Below, piece after piece: positions 7,701 through 15,150 of a stretch of 15,303 nt of DNA. Source of the DNA: Cephalothrix spiralis (lineage: Eukaryota; Nemertea; Palaeonemertea; Archinemertea; Cephalotrichidae); assembly GCA_032353305.1 (NCBI GenBank), contig JAUCNG010006679.1, forward strand, positions 1 to 15,303. The letters are read 5' to 3'. The position numbers were made by a program, and so were the translations under genes. Every line of letters starts with the position of its first letter. Positions within the stretch are counted from its first letter, which is position 1. The notes below the pieces were generated by a model. That model ran no database searches and had not been told where the DNA came from. It worked only from the letters and a program-made list of their open reading frames with translations.

Positions 7701-9510
7701 GCGATGCAATATATAATGCTGTCTTTCCATTATCCAGTGTCAAATGTACATTAGCGCCTGATTTTAAAAGTTCTTCAACTACTTTTAAATGACCGTTTTG
7801 AGATGCTATCATTAATGGTGACCAACCCTCGCTGTCTGCTTGATTTGCATTAGCTTTAAACTCTAAAAGTGTTTTGACAACTTGATCATGGCCGTTTACC
7901 GATGCAAGACATAATGCTGTCGTTCCATTATATGCATTATCCAGTGACAAATGAACACCAGCGCCTGCTTTTAAAAGTTCTTCAACTACTTTTAAATGAC
8001 CGTTTAGAGATGCATCCATTAGTGGTGACCAACCATCGCTCTTTAGTTGATTTGCATTAGCATTAAACTCTAAAAGTTGTTTGACAACTTGATCATGGCC
8101 ATTTTGCGATGCAATAAATAATGCTGTCGATCTATTACCAAGAGTCAAATGAACATCAGCGCCTGCTTTTAAAAGTTCTTCAACTACTTTTAAATGACCA
8201 TTTTGAGATGCTACCATTAATGGTGACGAACCATCTTTCCTTGCTTGATTTACCCTAGCATTATACTCTAAAAGTTTTTTGACAACTTGATCATGTCCAT
8301 TTTGCGATGCAATAGATAATGCTGTCGCTCCATCATCCTGAGTCGAAAGAACATCAGCACCTGCTTTCAAAAGTTCCTCAACTACTTTTAAATGACCATT
8401 TTGAGATGCTACCATTAATACTGACCAAGCATTGCTCCTTGCATGATTTGCATTAGCTTTAAAATCAAAAATGACAACTTCATCATGACCATATCCCGAT
8501 GCACTATATAATGCTGTTGCTCCATTATCCAGTGTCAAATGAACATCAACGCCAGCTTTTAAAAGTTCTTCAATTACTTCTAAATGATCATTTTGAGATG
8601 CAAGCATTAGTGGTGACAAACCATCGCTCTTTACTTGATTTGCATTAGCCTCTAAAAGTTGTTTGACAACTTGATCATGTCCATTTTGCGATGCAATAAA
8701 TAATGCTGTCGCTCCATCATCCTGAGTCGAAAGAACATCAGCACCTGCTTTCAAAAGTTCTTCAATTACCTTTAAATGACCATTTTGTGATGCAATATAT
8801 AATGGTGTCGAACCATCATCCAGAGTCAAATGAACATCAGCGCCTGCTTTCAAAAGTTCTTCAACTACTTTTAAATTACCGCTTTGAGATGCTACCATTA
8901 ATGGTGACGAACCATCTTTCCTGGCTTGATTTACCCTAGCATTATACTCTAAAAGTTTTTTGACAACGTGATCATGTCCATTTTGCGATGCAATAGATAA
9001 TGCTGTCGCTCCATCATCCTGAGTCGAAAGAACATCAGCACCTGCTTTTAAAAGTCCTTCAACTACTTTTAAATGACCTCTTTGAGATGCTATCATTAAT
9101 GGTAACCAAGCATTGCTCCTTGCATGATTTGCATTAGCTTTAAACTCTAAAAGTTTTTTGACAACTTGATCATGGCCGGTTTCCGATGCAATATATAATG
9201 CTGTCGCACCAGTATCTAATGTCAAATGAACATCAGCGCCTGCATTTAAAAGTTCTACAACTAAGTTTAAATGACCATTTTGGGATGCTACCATTAATGG
9301 TGACGAACCATCGCTCTTTACTTGATTTGCATTAGCTCTAAACTCTAAAAGTTTTTTGACAACTTGATCATGGCCGGTTTCCGATGCAATATATAATGAT
9401 GTTGCTCCATTATCCAAAGTCAAATTAGCATCAGTACCTGCATTTAAAAATCCTTCCACTGAACTCACATCGCCAACAAAGGCGGCACTATGAATGCTAC
9501 GCATTGTCAT
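4771..9510 (-). CDS. Ankyrin-repeat protein kinase (ANK array N-terminal, kinase C-terminal), single exon, 1579 aa
   Basis: Predicted Ser/Thr- or dual-specificity-type kinase on a long protein-binding scaffold, probably cytosolic because no signal peptide or membrane segment is seen. Residues 1-1022 are 31 ankyrin units, mostly of 33 residues; 1023-1089 hold two degenerate units; 1090-1224 are unassigned. The kinase domain spans about 1225-1508: glycine loop EGGFGKV (1232-1238), Lys1253 in AVK, likely alpha-C Glu1285, catalytic HKD (Asp1380) with Asn1385, DFG 1398-1400, APE 1423-1425, and Arg1495 in the DRPT motif. All core catalytic residues are present. Two are unusual: the first glycine-loop Gly is Ala1231, and HRD is HKD. 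The tail (1509-1579) is acidic and Ser/Thr-rich. Start: an in-frame TAG lies nine codons upstream (9535-9537) if the transcript is colinear; a second Met follows at codon 3. The first repeat is incomplete, so a spliced upstream exon cannot be excluded. Architecture resembles TNNI3K, but the ankyrin part is much longer. Orthology is not claimed. Confidence 0.93.
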   Translation of the reverse strand: MTMRSIHSAAFVGDVSSVEGFLNAGTDANLTLDNGATSLYIASETGHDQVVKKLLEFRANANQVKSDGSSPLMVASQNGHLNLVVELLNAGADVHLTLDTGATALYIASETGHDQVVKKLLEFKANANHARSNAWLPLMIASQRGHLKVVEGLLKAGADVLSTQDDGATALSIASQNGHDHVVKKLLEYNARVNQARKDGSSPLMVASQSGNLKVVEELLKAGADVHLTLDDGSTPLYIASQNGHLKVIEELLKAGADVLSTQDDGATALFIASQNGHDQVVKQLLEANANQVKSDGLSPLMLASQNDHLEVIEELLKAGVDVHLTLDNGATALYSASGYGHDEVVIFDFKANANHARSNAWSVLMVASQNGHLKVVEELLKAGADVLSTQDDGATALSIASQNGHDQVVKKLLEYNARVNQARKDGSSPLMVASQNGHLKVVEELLKAGADVHLTLGNRSTALFIASQNGHDQVVKQLLEFNANANQLKSDGWSPLMDASLNGHLKVVEELLKAGAGVHLSLDNAYNGTTALCLASVNGHDQVVKTLLEFKANANQADSEGWSPLMIASQNGHLKVVEELLKSGANVHLTLDNGKTALYIASHKGHLEVIEDLLKAGADVHLTLDNGKTALYIASKNGHDQVVKNLLELNANANQVRNDGWSPLMVASQNGHLKVIEDLLKAGADVHLTLNNGSTALYIASQKGQNQVVKKLLEFNANANQVKSDGWSPLMLASQNGHLKVVGELLKAGADVHLTLDNGKTALYIASKNGHDQVVKNLLELNANANQARNDGWSPLMVASENGHLKVIEGLLKADADVHLTLDDGLTALFIASQNGHDQVVKKLLEFNANANQLKSDGWSPLMDASRNGHLKVVGELLKAGADVHLTLDNRWTALYIASQNGHDQVVKKLLEFNGNANQVMSDGWSPLMQACQNGNLKVVEELLKAGADVHLTVYNGCTALYVASQNGHDKVVKKLLEFNADQATFDGVSPLMTASQNGHLKVVKEHLKSGVQDHFVNFTMSSLFTAASDGHYQVVETLVNTLKYHESHNYLSNIKHALWIASLNGYLDIIFFFIKKDQNLIYTAIICSIIGGHCDNLLELIQEASKYEGYVGLPEYTQSQDTVYQNQLDLQNASKCIAIIESFKGYIKEGTYMKFINEVQKYRNLAPKLYQYYILLQSDEIIKKESTVSFVIKDPFTRLLARGLSIIPYDINFRDELIDTKYDNDTFIAEGGFGKVYKCFSETHNLLIAVKVLKLQTLKRDFSGGSLHSFYLSQGSVTSYKDEATKMLNYSHKNIVRFIGLDLRPYDGFFAFRILMELCKEDLKHHFIKKGKKNDRNPGKLGIEHPKYQNSLQHVLLVSKQIHTGMAFLHSKLVVHKDMKLQNVMVSNDDIVKIADFGLADIIEGEQEETRRWKGTRAYCAPEIRKERKKKKLLYHYSPKSDVYNIGIMMLEMTSGVPYFKVQDMKRFLEILQPPEEIKDMTEALTADDPSDRPTAAECAETLGRILSDLQQEDGAKPSRSSTVDADDTEDTLPSSYFTYSNEHRCENLKEKYADLPHQMQESDIVGQDACDHGLPK
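6445..9510 (-). repeat. Tandem array encoding 31 ankyrin repeats, 99-bp unit in 198-bp pairs
   Basis: At DNA level this is a tandem array. Two 99-bp unit types alternate: type A encodes TALYIASQNGHDQVVKKLLE-like helices followed by NANANQ, and type B encodes WSPLMVASQNGHLKVVEELL followed by KAGADVHLTLDNG. The basic period is therefore 198 bp. Strict alternation breaks at 8713-8811 and 7627-7725, where a type A front is joined to a type B back. Length changes are all multiples of three: minus 6 bp in the units ending at residues 297, 361 and 989, and plus 9 bp in the unit ending at residue 529 (an inserted AYN). This pattern fits a gene evolving by unequal exchange and slippage under selection to stay in frame. 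Confidence 0.93.
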
Positions 9511-9668
9511 AAAACCTTTTATTGTTTGAGGAAGCTATTTATTCGTTTGTAATTTTTCTCTCGTTCACTGGATATCCTACGTTGTTTTTTTGGAATTGTC
9601 TTTTCTACATGTTACATATGCTTGCTTATCACATATATCCAACAATAACAAAACAATAGAGTACATAC

Positions 9669-9675
9669 ATTTATA
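9669..9675 (-). promoter_or_regulatory. TATA-like element upstream of the ankyrin-kinase gene
   Basis: TATAAAT on the minus strand, about 160 bases upstream of the start codon. It would place a transcription start near 9640 and a 5' UTR of roughly 130 bases. AT-rich DNA makes such hexamers common, so support is positional only. Confidence 0.3.
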
Positions 9676-9771
9676 ATCCAAAATAATTATGCCTGCCTAA
9701 TATCCAAAAAACTTTCGGCCACTAGACACTACCTAATATTACTGGTACGGGTTCTTTATTTTATAGTTAAC

Positions 9772-9789
9772 CTTATCATTGACCTTATC
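9772..9789 (-). promoter_or_regulatory. Paired GATAAG sites upstream of the ankyrin-kinase gene
   Basis: The minus strand carries two copies of ATGATAAGGT exactly 12 bases apart, each holding a GATA-factor consensus GATAAG (9784-9789 and 9772-9777). A third GATAAG lies at 9625-9630 in the same orientation. The sites are about 115-280 bases from the start codon. Binding is inferred from the motif alone. Confidence 0.3.
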
Positions 9790-9905
9790 ATACATTACAT
9801 GATACTTTCCTAGATAAAAAAGTGCATGAATTCGTATGCCTAAACAATGCCTTAATTTTTTATCAATTATTATCAATTCATGCCTTTTTGAAGACATTTA
9901 GCTTG

Positions 9906-9989
9906 GTCATGTGATCAACCTTTGTATGTTCCTATCATAGTCACGTGATTAAACTCATGGTGATAGTACCGTAGTGTCACGTATATAAG
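9906..9989 (+). promoter_or_regulatory. Three spaced GTCAYGT motifs ending in a TATATAAG box
   Basis: GTCATGTGAT (9906-9915), GTCACGTGAT (9940-9949) and GTCACGTATA (9976-9985) occur 34 and 36 bases apart in the same orientation. The middle one contains a perfect E-box CACGTG. The last overlaps TATATAAG (9982-9989), a good plus-strand TATA box. This is upstream DNA of the minus-strand kinase gene, so it could be its enhancer or a divergent plus-strand promoter. Only a 20-codon ORF (10025-10087) begins in the expected place to the right, so no plus-strand gene is claimed. Confidence 0.35.
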
Positions 9990-10492
9990 CCACTCTTTTT
10001 TTTAAACAAATTGCTCGGCCAAAAATGCGGCTTAAACATCATTTTGAAGAAAAAATCATTCAAAATAAAAAATGCATCAGAACATAACTTAGCCCTATAC
10101 CTCTGTTGCATTTCATACGTGGCAAGTTACACAGAGAAGGCCTCATAGTCCCACTTTTGGTATTCCAATTTTATGAGATATTTTTCATATTTTATGATTA
10201 TTAATAAATTTTTTTGTTTAATATGTTTTTCTTAGTCCTAGGCATAGTTATTGGCATAATCCAACGAATTTCCATTTCATTGTTATGTAAACAAAAACTC
10301 ATAATGGATAGTACCTTTAAGCTATTTGGCCATTATCTTAATGGCCACTATAACGTCCTAATTCGGTGTAAAGGCATGCCCTAACATATTTTATCATCGA
10401 TATTCGATACATGGTATGCTTTCGTATCAAATTGGGTCGCAGAATTCATTTCCGGTGAGCGTTTTTATTTCGGGCAAAGGTTCCCAGGTTGG
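9990..10492. other. Intergenic, no gene seen
   Basis: AT-rich; contains the small hairpin at 10327-10347. No exon with both convincing splice sites and protein similarity was found on either strand. Confidence 0.5.
10327..10347. repeat. Perfect 8-bp hairpin with 5-base loop
   Basis: TGGCCATT, loop ATCTT, AATGGCCA. No gene is adjacent; recorded as structure only. Confidence 0.5.
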
Positions 10493-10734
10493 TGACGTCA
10501 TGAGGCCCAAATTTTTGAGGCCCCTAACTCAGAAACGGTAGGCATAGACACTTTGTACTATGGACAGATAGAAGCATGTCAATACCTGCGTAGTGATGAG
10601 CCCCAAATTAGCCCCCAAATGGAGTCTTATAGGCGAAAACGCTTGTTTAAGGCCATATTTGGTAGAAACATGTCCTCAATCAGGCTATGAAAAAAATGAT
10701 TTTCAAGGTCATTCAAGGTCAAGTTATGACGTCA
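10493..10734 (+). promoter_or_regulatory. Two full CRE palindromes and a DR4 AGGTCA pair in a probable dispersed repeat
   Basis: TGACGTCA occurs at 10493-10500 and 10727-10734. Just before the second, AGGTCA is repeated with a 4-base spacer (10706-10711, 10716-10721), the layout of a DR4 nuclear-receptor element. The block is less AT-rich than its flanks and has internal echoes (GAGGCCC twice), so it may be an interspersed repeat rather than a dedicated enhancer. Binding is inferred from motifs only. Confidence 0.35.
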
Positions 10735-11762
10735 TCGCACCTCAAAAACCGAGGTTTTACTCATGAATTATTATTTACTTAGTAGAAAACAAATAAAGTC
10801 AAAAATTCAGTGAATATAAATTTTCTCTTCGTGTTTTTATGTTTTACCAGCGTAATTACCATAATTTTAATGAATAGCTGATATTAGGGGCTCTGTATCA
10901 GTAAAGTATATTATAACAAGGGTCCATGCCCGGGGGTCCATGATTCTGTATATTCAATGAATATTCTTGACAAGTCTCATGATACCCGAATGAACTTTAA
11001 ACTGGCCAATTTTAATGGTCTATCACTTAGTATTTAGACTTTAGTCGTGAATATACATGTTAAACATCGTATACGTGTCATTCAATAGTCCGAATCAATA
11101 TAATCTCCCTAGATATACAATGTGTGACAAAACAAAATTATTGAAAATACATTTTGTATCATGCGAAAATATTTGTTTATGTAGAACATAAAATTAAATA
11201 TTTTAGGACTCAAAAACTATATTTTAAGTAGAGTAAAAATTGAAAAACTTTCTTTTAAGAACACGGGAACTACTACTTTCGAAAAGAAATAAAAAACCTA
11301 CTACATGTATAAATTAAATATCTTTGTTTTGAACTTTTAACATTGGATATGATTATATTTGGGTAAAACTTACTAAATAAGGTTTATTGTTAATAAGTGT
11401 GAATGTGTGGATGTGAATAGGAGTGAATATATATTTTTAATGTGTAATCATCCGTCATCTCCTTTACGTCATTCGTCAACATTTCTATCCATTTTTATCT
11501 CTCATCTCATTATCTCTCTTATACATGTATCTGTCCTTTTTCACGAGGGTAAAAGATCGTAAAAGCCTTGTCATAATCTATTCACTACTTCCTTCTAAAA
11601 TCTTTAATTTTTAAAACCTCTACAATTATGTTGACTGAAACTCTATATTTCGTATACAGTCGGAATCGATCGCTGCATTCAATGCTGTATTAGGATTCCT
11701 TCGATTGGACATTTCAACGAAACCCATTTCGTCGAATTCCATTCGGACAAATGTTTATAAAC
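10735..11762. other. Intergenic, no gene seen
   Basis: GGGTCCATG is repeated at about 10919 and 10935. A pyrimidine-rich, ATCTC-like stretch lies at about 11450-11540. A GTAAGT donor-like word on the minus strand near 11370 has no coding sequence behind it. Confidence 0.5.
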
Positions 11763-12168
11763 TGAAAGTGCAGACACCAACGTCTCCGAAGTGAAATTGT
11801 TTGAAATTTTACAATTGGACCCACCCACCCTTTCACTAATTTGACATTTGCGTCACTTTGCATACAAAAGTACAAGTTCAAAACACCTGCCCAAAATCAT
11901 CACTAACTTGACATTTTTTTCACTTTTTGGACCCCGGTAGAAATTTTGTAAATATGCAAAAAATGGGGGGGGGGGGCGCATATTAATTGTTGAAAATATG
12001 AACCATCATTTTTCTGACAATACTTTCTAGACACCACCCATTATCGAGACAAGAACCTCACTTCCTTTTGATACCCACGTCTCGAAAGTGGTCTTGAAAA
12101 TGAGCCCAATTTCCAAAAACACCCCACCGACCCTGGTTGGTGTCTGCACTTTCAAGGCAACCCCCCTG
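11763..12168 (+). mobile_element. hAT-like MITE, copy 2, with exact 19-bp inverted repeats
   Basis: TGAAAGTGCAGACACCAAC at 11763-11781 is the exact reverse complement of 12136-12154. On its right side the element continues to CCCCCCTG (12161-12168), the mirror of the CAGGGG start of copy 1. Its left outer tip is missing, so no target-site duplication can be read. The short ATG frames on both strands here fall within the repeat and have no protein support. A run of 12 G lies at 11965-11976. Confidence 0.6.
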
Positions 12169-12600
12169 GTTATTCTAAAAGATTTTATAGGCAATATATA
12201 TGAAATAGCACGAGTATCAAATAATGACAAGATATTGATGTCATTGATTTCCCTATTCATTATGGATGACTATATATGACCAATATCATACATAGACCTT
12301 ATAGAATCAATATCATGTATCATGTCATGTACAGTTAATAAACCCAATATACCATCATGATATATGATATCAATGACATTGATGGCAAATAGGCAAATAA
12401 AATGATGATTTCTATGCGATTTTGAATTCCTCATATAACCCCCTGGGCCTTTTAAACACAAATCCCTACCGTTAAGTATAATAAATGTTTTCAATATTTA
12501 ATGAACTCTATAATATTAAACATTTACAATTACATGGTATTTAATAATGTAGCATATCAAATTCAGGAATTATTTGATGGATAAAGAGAATTATCAATTT
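12169..12600. other. Intergenic, no gene seen
   Basis: AT-rich, with many ATCATG/ATATCA words near 12285-12380 that give imperfect palindromes. Short ATG frames here run into the MITE or have no protein-like character. Confidence 0.5.
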
Positions 12601-13897
12601 GTACAGAATTGTACTTAAAATTCAGCCCCCTGCAAGCCAGAAGATAATATTTTTCCCATTTTTGACACATCTTGTCCAAGATTATTGGAAACAATCCTGC
12701 GGGTGGAGGCTCGAAGAGGTGTCAAGTTAAAGTGGCTTCGCAAAAACAAGGCCCCGGTTATGCAAACTTGATCCCCCTGCTTGTTTTACTAAAGCGTAGG
12801 TACCTACCCACCCCATGTTTCCACTATTTTAGGTACCATATACATGCTTTAAACGTGAGAGAAAAAACTTGCAAAGAAGGAAAGGTTAATTTAAAAGTTA
12901 ATTATGACATAATTTATATCCACCCGCCTCTTCATATATAGCAAATTATTTCATGACCCCCACCCTGAAAATTAAAAAAATGCTTTCAGAGGCGTTTATC
13001 TGTAAAAAGGTTAAGTCCCCCTTTCAGCCTATTTTCAATTGTTTCCAATAAACATGTGAGCTCCCATCCTCTTTTGCAATTCCTCCAACAAGCTTTGCAA
13101 ATTTGCCCCTGTTCTCCGGGCCACCCCTCCCCCTGGACTCAATATATTTTCGTGATCACAATGTATATCTACGACATATTCTTAACTATACGTGACCTTA
13201 AATTGTTAGTTTGAGGCATAAAGGTATATGATGACCATATAAATTATATAAAGACATATTCATGTATTTATTCTTCAGGATTAACCATAACCATATTATA
13301 TTTCTATTGAACAAGGGTATTTACTTATTTGACCAGACATGAAAAGTGGTCAAGAAATACGCATCGGTAACATGTAAAGGTGACTTTCACGGAGATCGAC
13401 TTGATAAAAAGGGTGGCAGCACCGTCAATCAATATGAAATCCGATCTAACAATCTAATATTGCAAATCCTTGCACCTTCTGTAAAGTTCGTGTAAAAAAA
13501 TTGGAAAATCTGGTTTTAGGTATACCCCGCTAGTAAAACTTTGCCAAATGCATTTCCCCCCATGCTGAAATTTTGTCTGCGGTGAAAATTGTTTGTACTC
13601 CAAATTATATGGCTATAACAGGCAATATTGAAATCGAACGACACGAGCTACAGATATTAGCAATTAAGTAGAATTACAGACTGTAGAAAATATTTGTAAA
13701 GCAGAAAATAATTGCAAAATGTGCCCAAAATAGGAAGCGTACATGGTCCAAAATCAAAAAAGGGGTGGGTTGCTCAAAAAGAGATGGAAAAATGGCAGAA
13801 GTCCCGATTTAGATTAGGCAAATATTTTTAGACTTCATAATAGCAAATGATTTCTACGGCGCAAATTTAATTTTGACCCCGCCCCGTAATAAAACTG

Positions 13898-13955
13898 TTT
13901 AGTAATGGTGATTTTATAAGAATTTATTTAGTAATGGTGATTTTATAAGTATTTA
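13898..13955 (+). repeat. 29-bp tandem duplication, two copies
   Basis: TTTAGTAATGGTGATTTTAT (start of unit) appears at 13898 and 13927. The two 29-bp copies differ at one or two bases. A recent slippage duplication in non-coding DNA. Confidence 0.85.
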
Positions 13956-14117
13956 TAACTGTTTTTAAAATGGTTTTTAAGATGGTGATTAAACTATCTA
14001 TCTAATAATCTAAGCAATGCAAAATTAATGACTTAAAGCCTGCATACAAATTTGCAAAAAACTGATTTTTATTTAAATGTATGCACATCCATCCCATGAC
14101 ATCACCCACCCCCCCTC

Positions 14118-14133
14118 CCAACACTGGTGTTGG
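14118..14133. repeat. Short palindrome CCAACAC-tg-GTGTTGG
   Basis: Seven-base arms around a two-base centre, next to a C-run. Possibly the inner edge of a repeat; no function assigned. Confidence 0.4.
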
Positions 14134-14216
14134 AAATCCTTTTTGACAAGAATGATAAGTTTTAAGAAGAAAATGTCATATTTTATGAGAATATTTACGA
14201 AATCGCCTCTCTCAAG

Positions 14217-14327
14217 CGCCACATAAATTTATAAATTCGAATCATCTTGACCTTCAGCTAGCGCCACATAAATAACAAACTTTGAACATGGTTCCGGTTT
14301 GTTTTAGGTTTATAAATATATGTGGCG
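14217..14327. mobile_element. Small MITE-like element, 19-bp inverted repeats
   Basis: CGCCACATAAATTTATAAA (14217-14235) matches the reverse complement of 14309-14327 at 18 of 19 positions. GCGCCACATAAAT is also repeated directly at 14216-14228 and 14261-14273. No target-site duplication is evident at the edges. Confidence 0.5.
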
Positions 14328-14755
14328 TCTTAATCGTTATATGAAAATGTAATTTGATAAGTAAATTCGCTATCTGTGTCCACCTAGCAGGCTATTCTAT
14401 TATTAATCGGTCGTAATATACAAACACGCTATGCATATCTAGTTAGGTCATGTTCAGTCAAGTAAACAAGCATACATGTATTGTATTTCTTAATTCTATA
14501 TGACAAACAGTATGTATATGAAATGGTCAAATGGTTAGAAATAGGAATTTATAAAATGGACTAAAGAAGAGAGAAAATACCGTAAGTTGATTTAAAGTCT
14601 AATATTTGCATTAATATCAAGAGCAGCAACATAAAACTTATATCGAAATATTATCAAATAACCTAAAACATTCATCGAGATAGTGTTGGAAAATAATCAA
14701 AATTATGACTTTGTGAGAACTTTGAAAATAAGGTTGTGGAAATAGTATTGATATG
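14328..14755. other. Intergenic, no gene seen
   Basis: AT-rich DNA between two inverted-repeat elements. No reading frame, splice pair or repeat of note was found. Confidence 0.5.
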
Positions 14756-15150
14756 TACACAAATGTACAGAAAAATTCATTTGCAGGTTTCTAGTCCACA
14801 TTTTTGTATGACCACCATAAAGCTTTTGATTGGGGACATGGACTAATTAATTGAACATGGAAAGCTTGAACAAATCTCCAACCCATATCAGATTTTTTAA
14901 AGACGTCATACAATAATTGCGCCTCCTATCGGCGAAAATGTTGTTTTGCTGGTTTCAGCACAGCCTAAACCGCTAATGGTGGATATTTGTTTTCACATTG
15001 TGTGACACTATGTTATACTGAGTTGAAACGGCTAGCTTAAAATTTTTAAATGCACCCCTAGCGGTGAAACCAGCAAAACAAATTTTGAAAGTGGTCATAC
15101 AAAAATGTAGACCAGAAACCTGCAAATGAATTTTTCTGTATATTTGTGTA
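14756..15150. mobile_element. Foldback element with 60-bp outer arms (57/60 identical) and an interrupted left arm
   Basis: Left outer arm 14756-14815 and right outer arm 15091-15150 are inverted copies differing by three transitions. The right arm continues without break through 15062-15086 (mirror of TTGTTTTGCTGGTTTCA). The matching left inner segment lies at 14935-14958, so about 120 bases separate the two parts of the left arm. A further short match, ACCGCTA with GGTG, extends the pairing inward. The tips read TA-CACAAAT and ATTTGTG-TA, which would fit a TA target site as used by Tc1/mariner-type elements. No coding capacity. Confidence 0.8.

Larger units (their letters stand above)
12601..14160. 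other. No gene supported: mosaic with many C-runs, repeat-like
   Basis: This stretch is dotted with CCCC-rich words (for example at 12623, 12770, 12957, 13108, 13130, 13556, 13877, 14108). It also has near-matching phrases such as ATAGCAAATTATTT (about 12940) and ATAGCAAATGATTT (about 13843), each followed within about 30 bases by GACCCC. CCCCTCCCCCTGG near 13125-13137 resembles the hAT-like tip seen in the two MITEs. A 50-codon stretch without stop at 13343-13492 lacks an ATG and any recognised similarity. The open frame at 12672-12941 starts with TTG and is not accepted as a gene. Confidence 0.4.

Noticed and set aside
11965-11976. G12 run as a G-quadruplex
   Set aside because: A single homopolymer within a MITE; more likely slippage than a functional quadruplex.
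12027-12494. Short frames on both strands at 12027-12279 and 12270-12494
   Set aside because: They lie in or next to the MITE copy and mirror repeat sequence; no protein-like features.
12672-12941. Plus-strand 89-codon frame
   Set aside because: It begins with TTG, not ATG, in a eukaryotic C-run-rich repeat region, with no recognised similarity.
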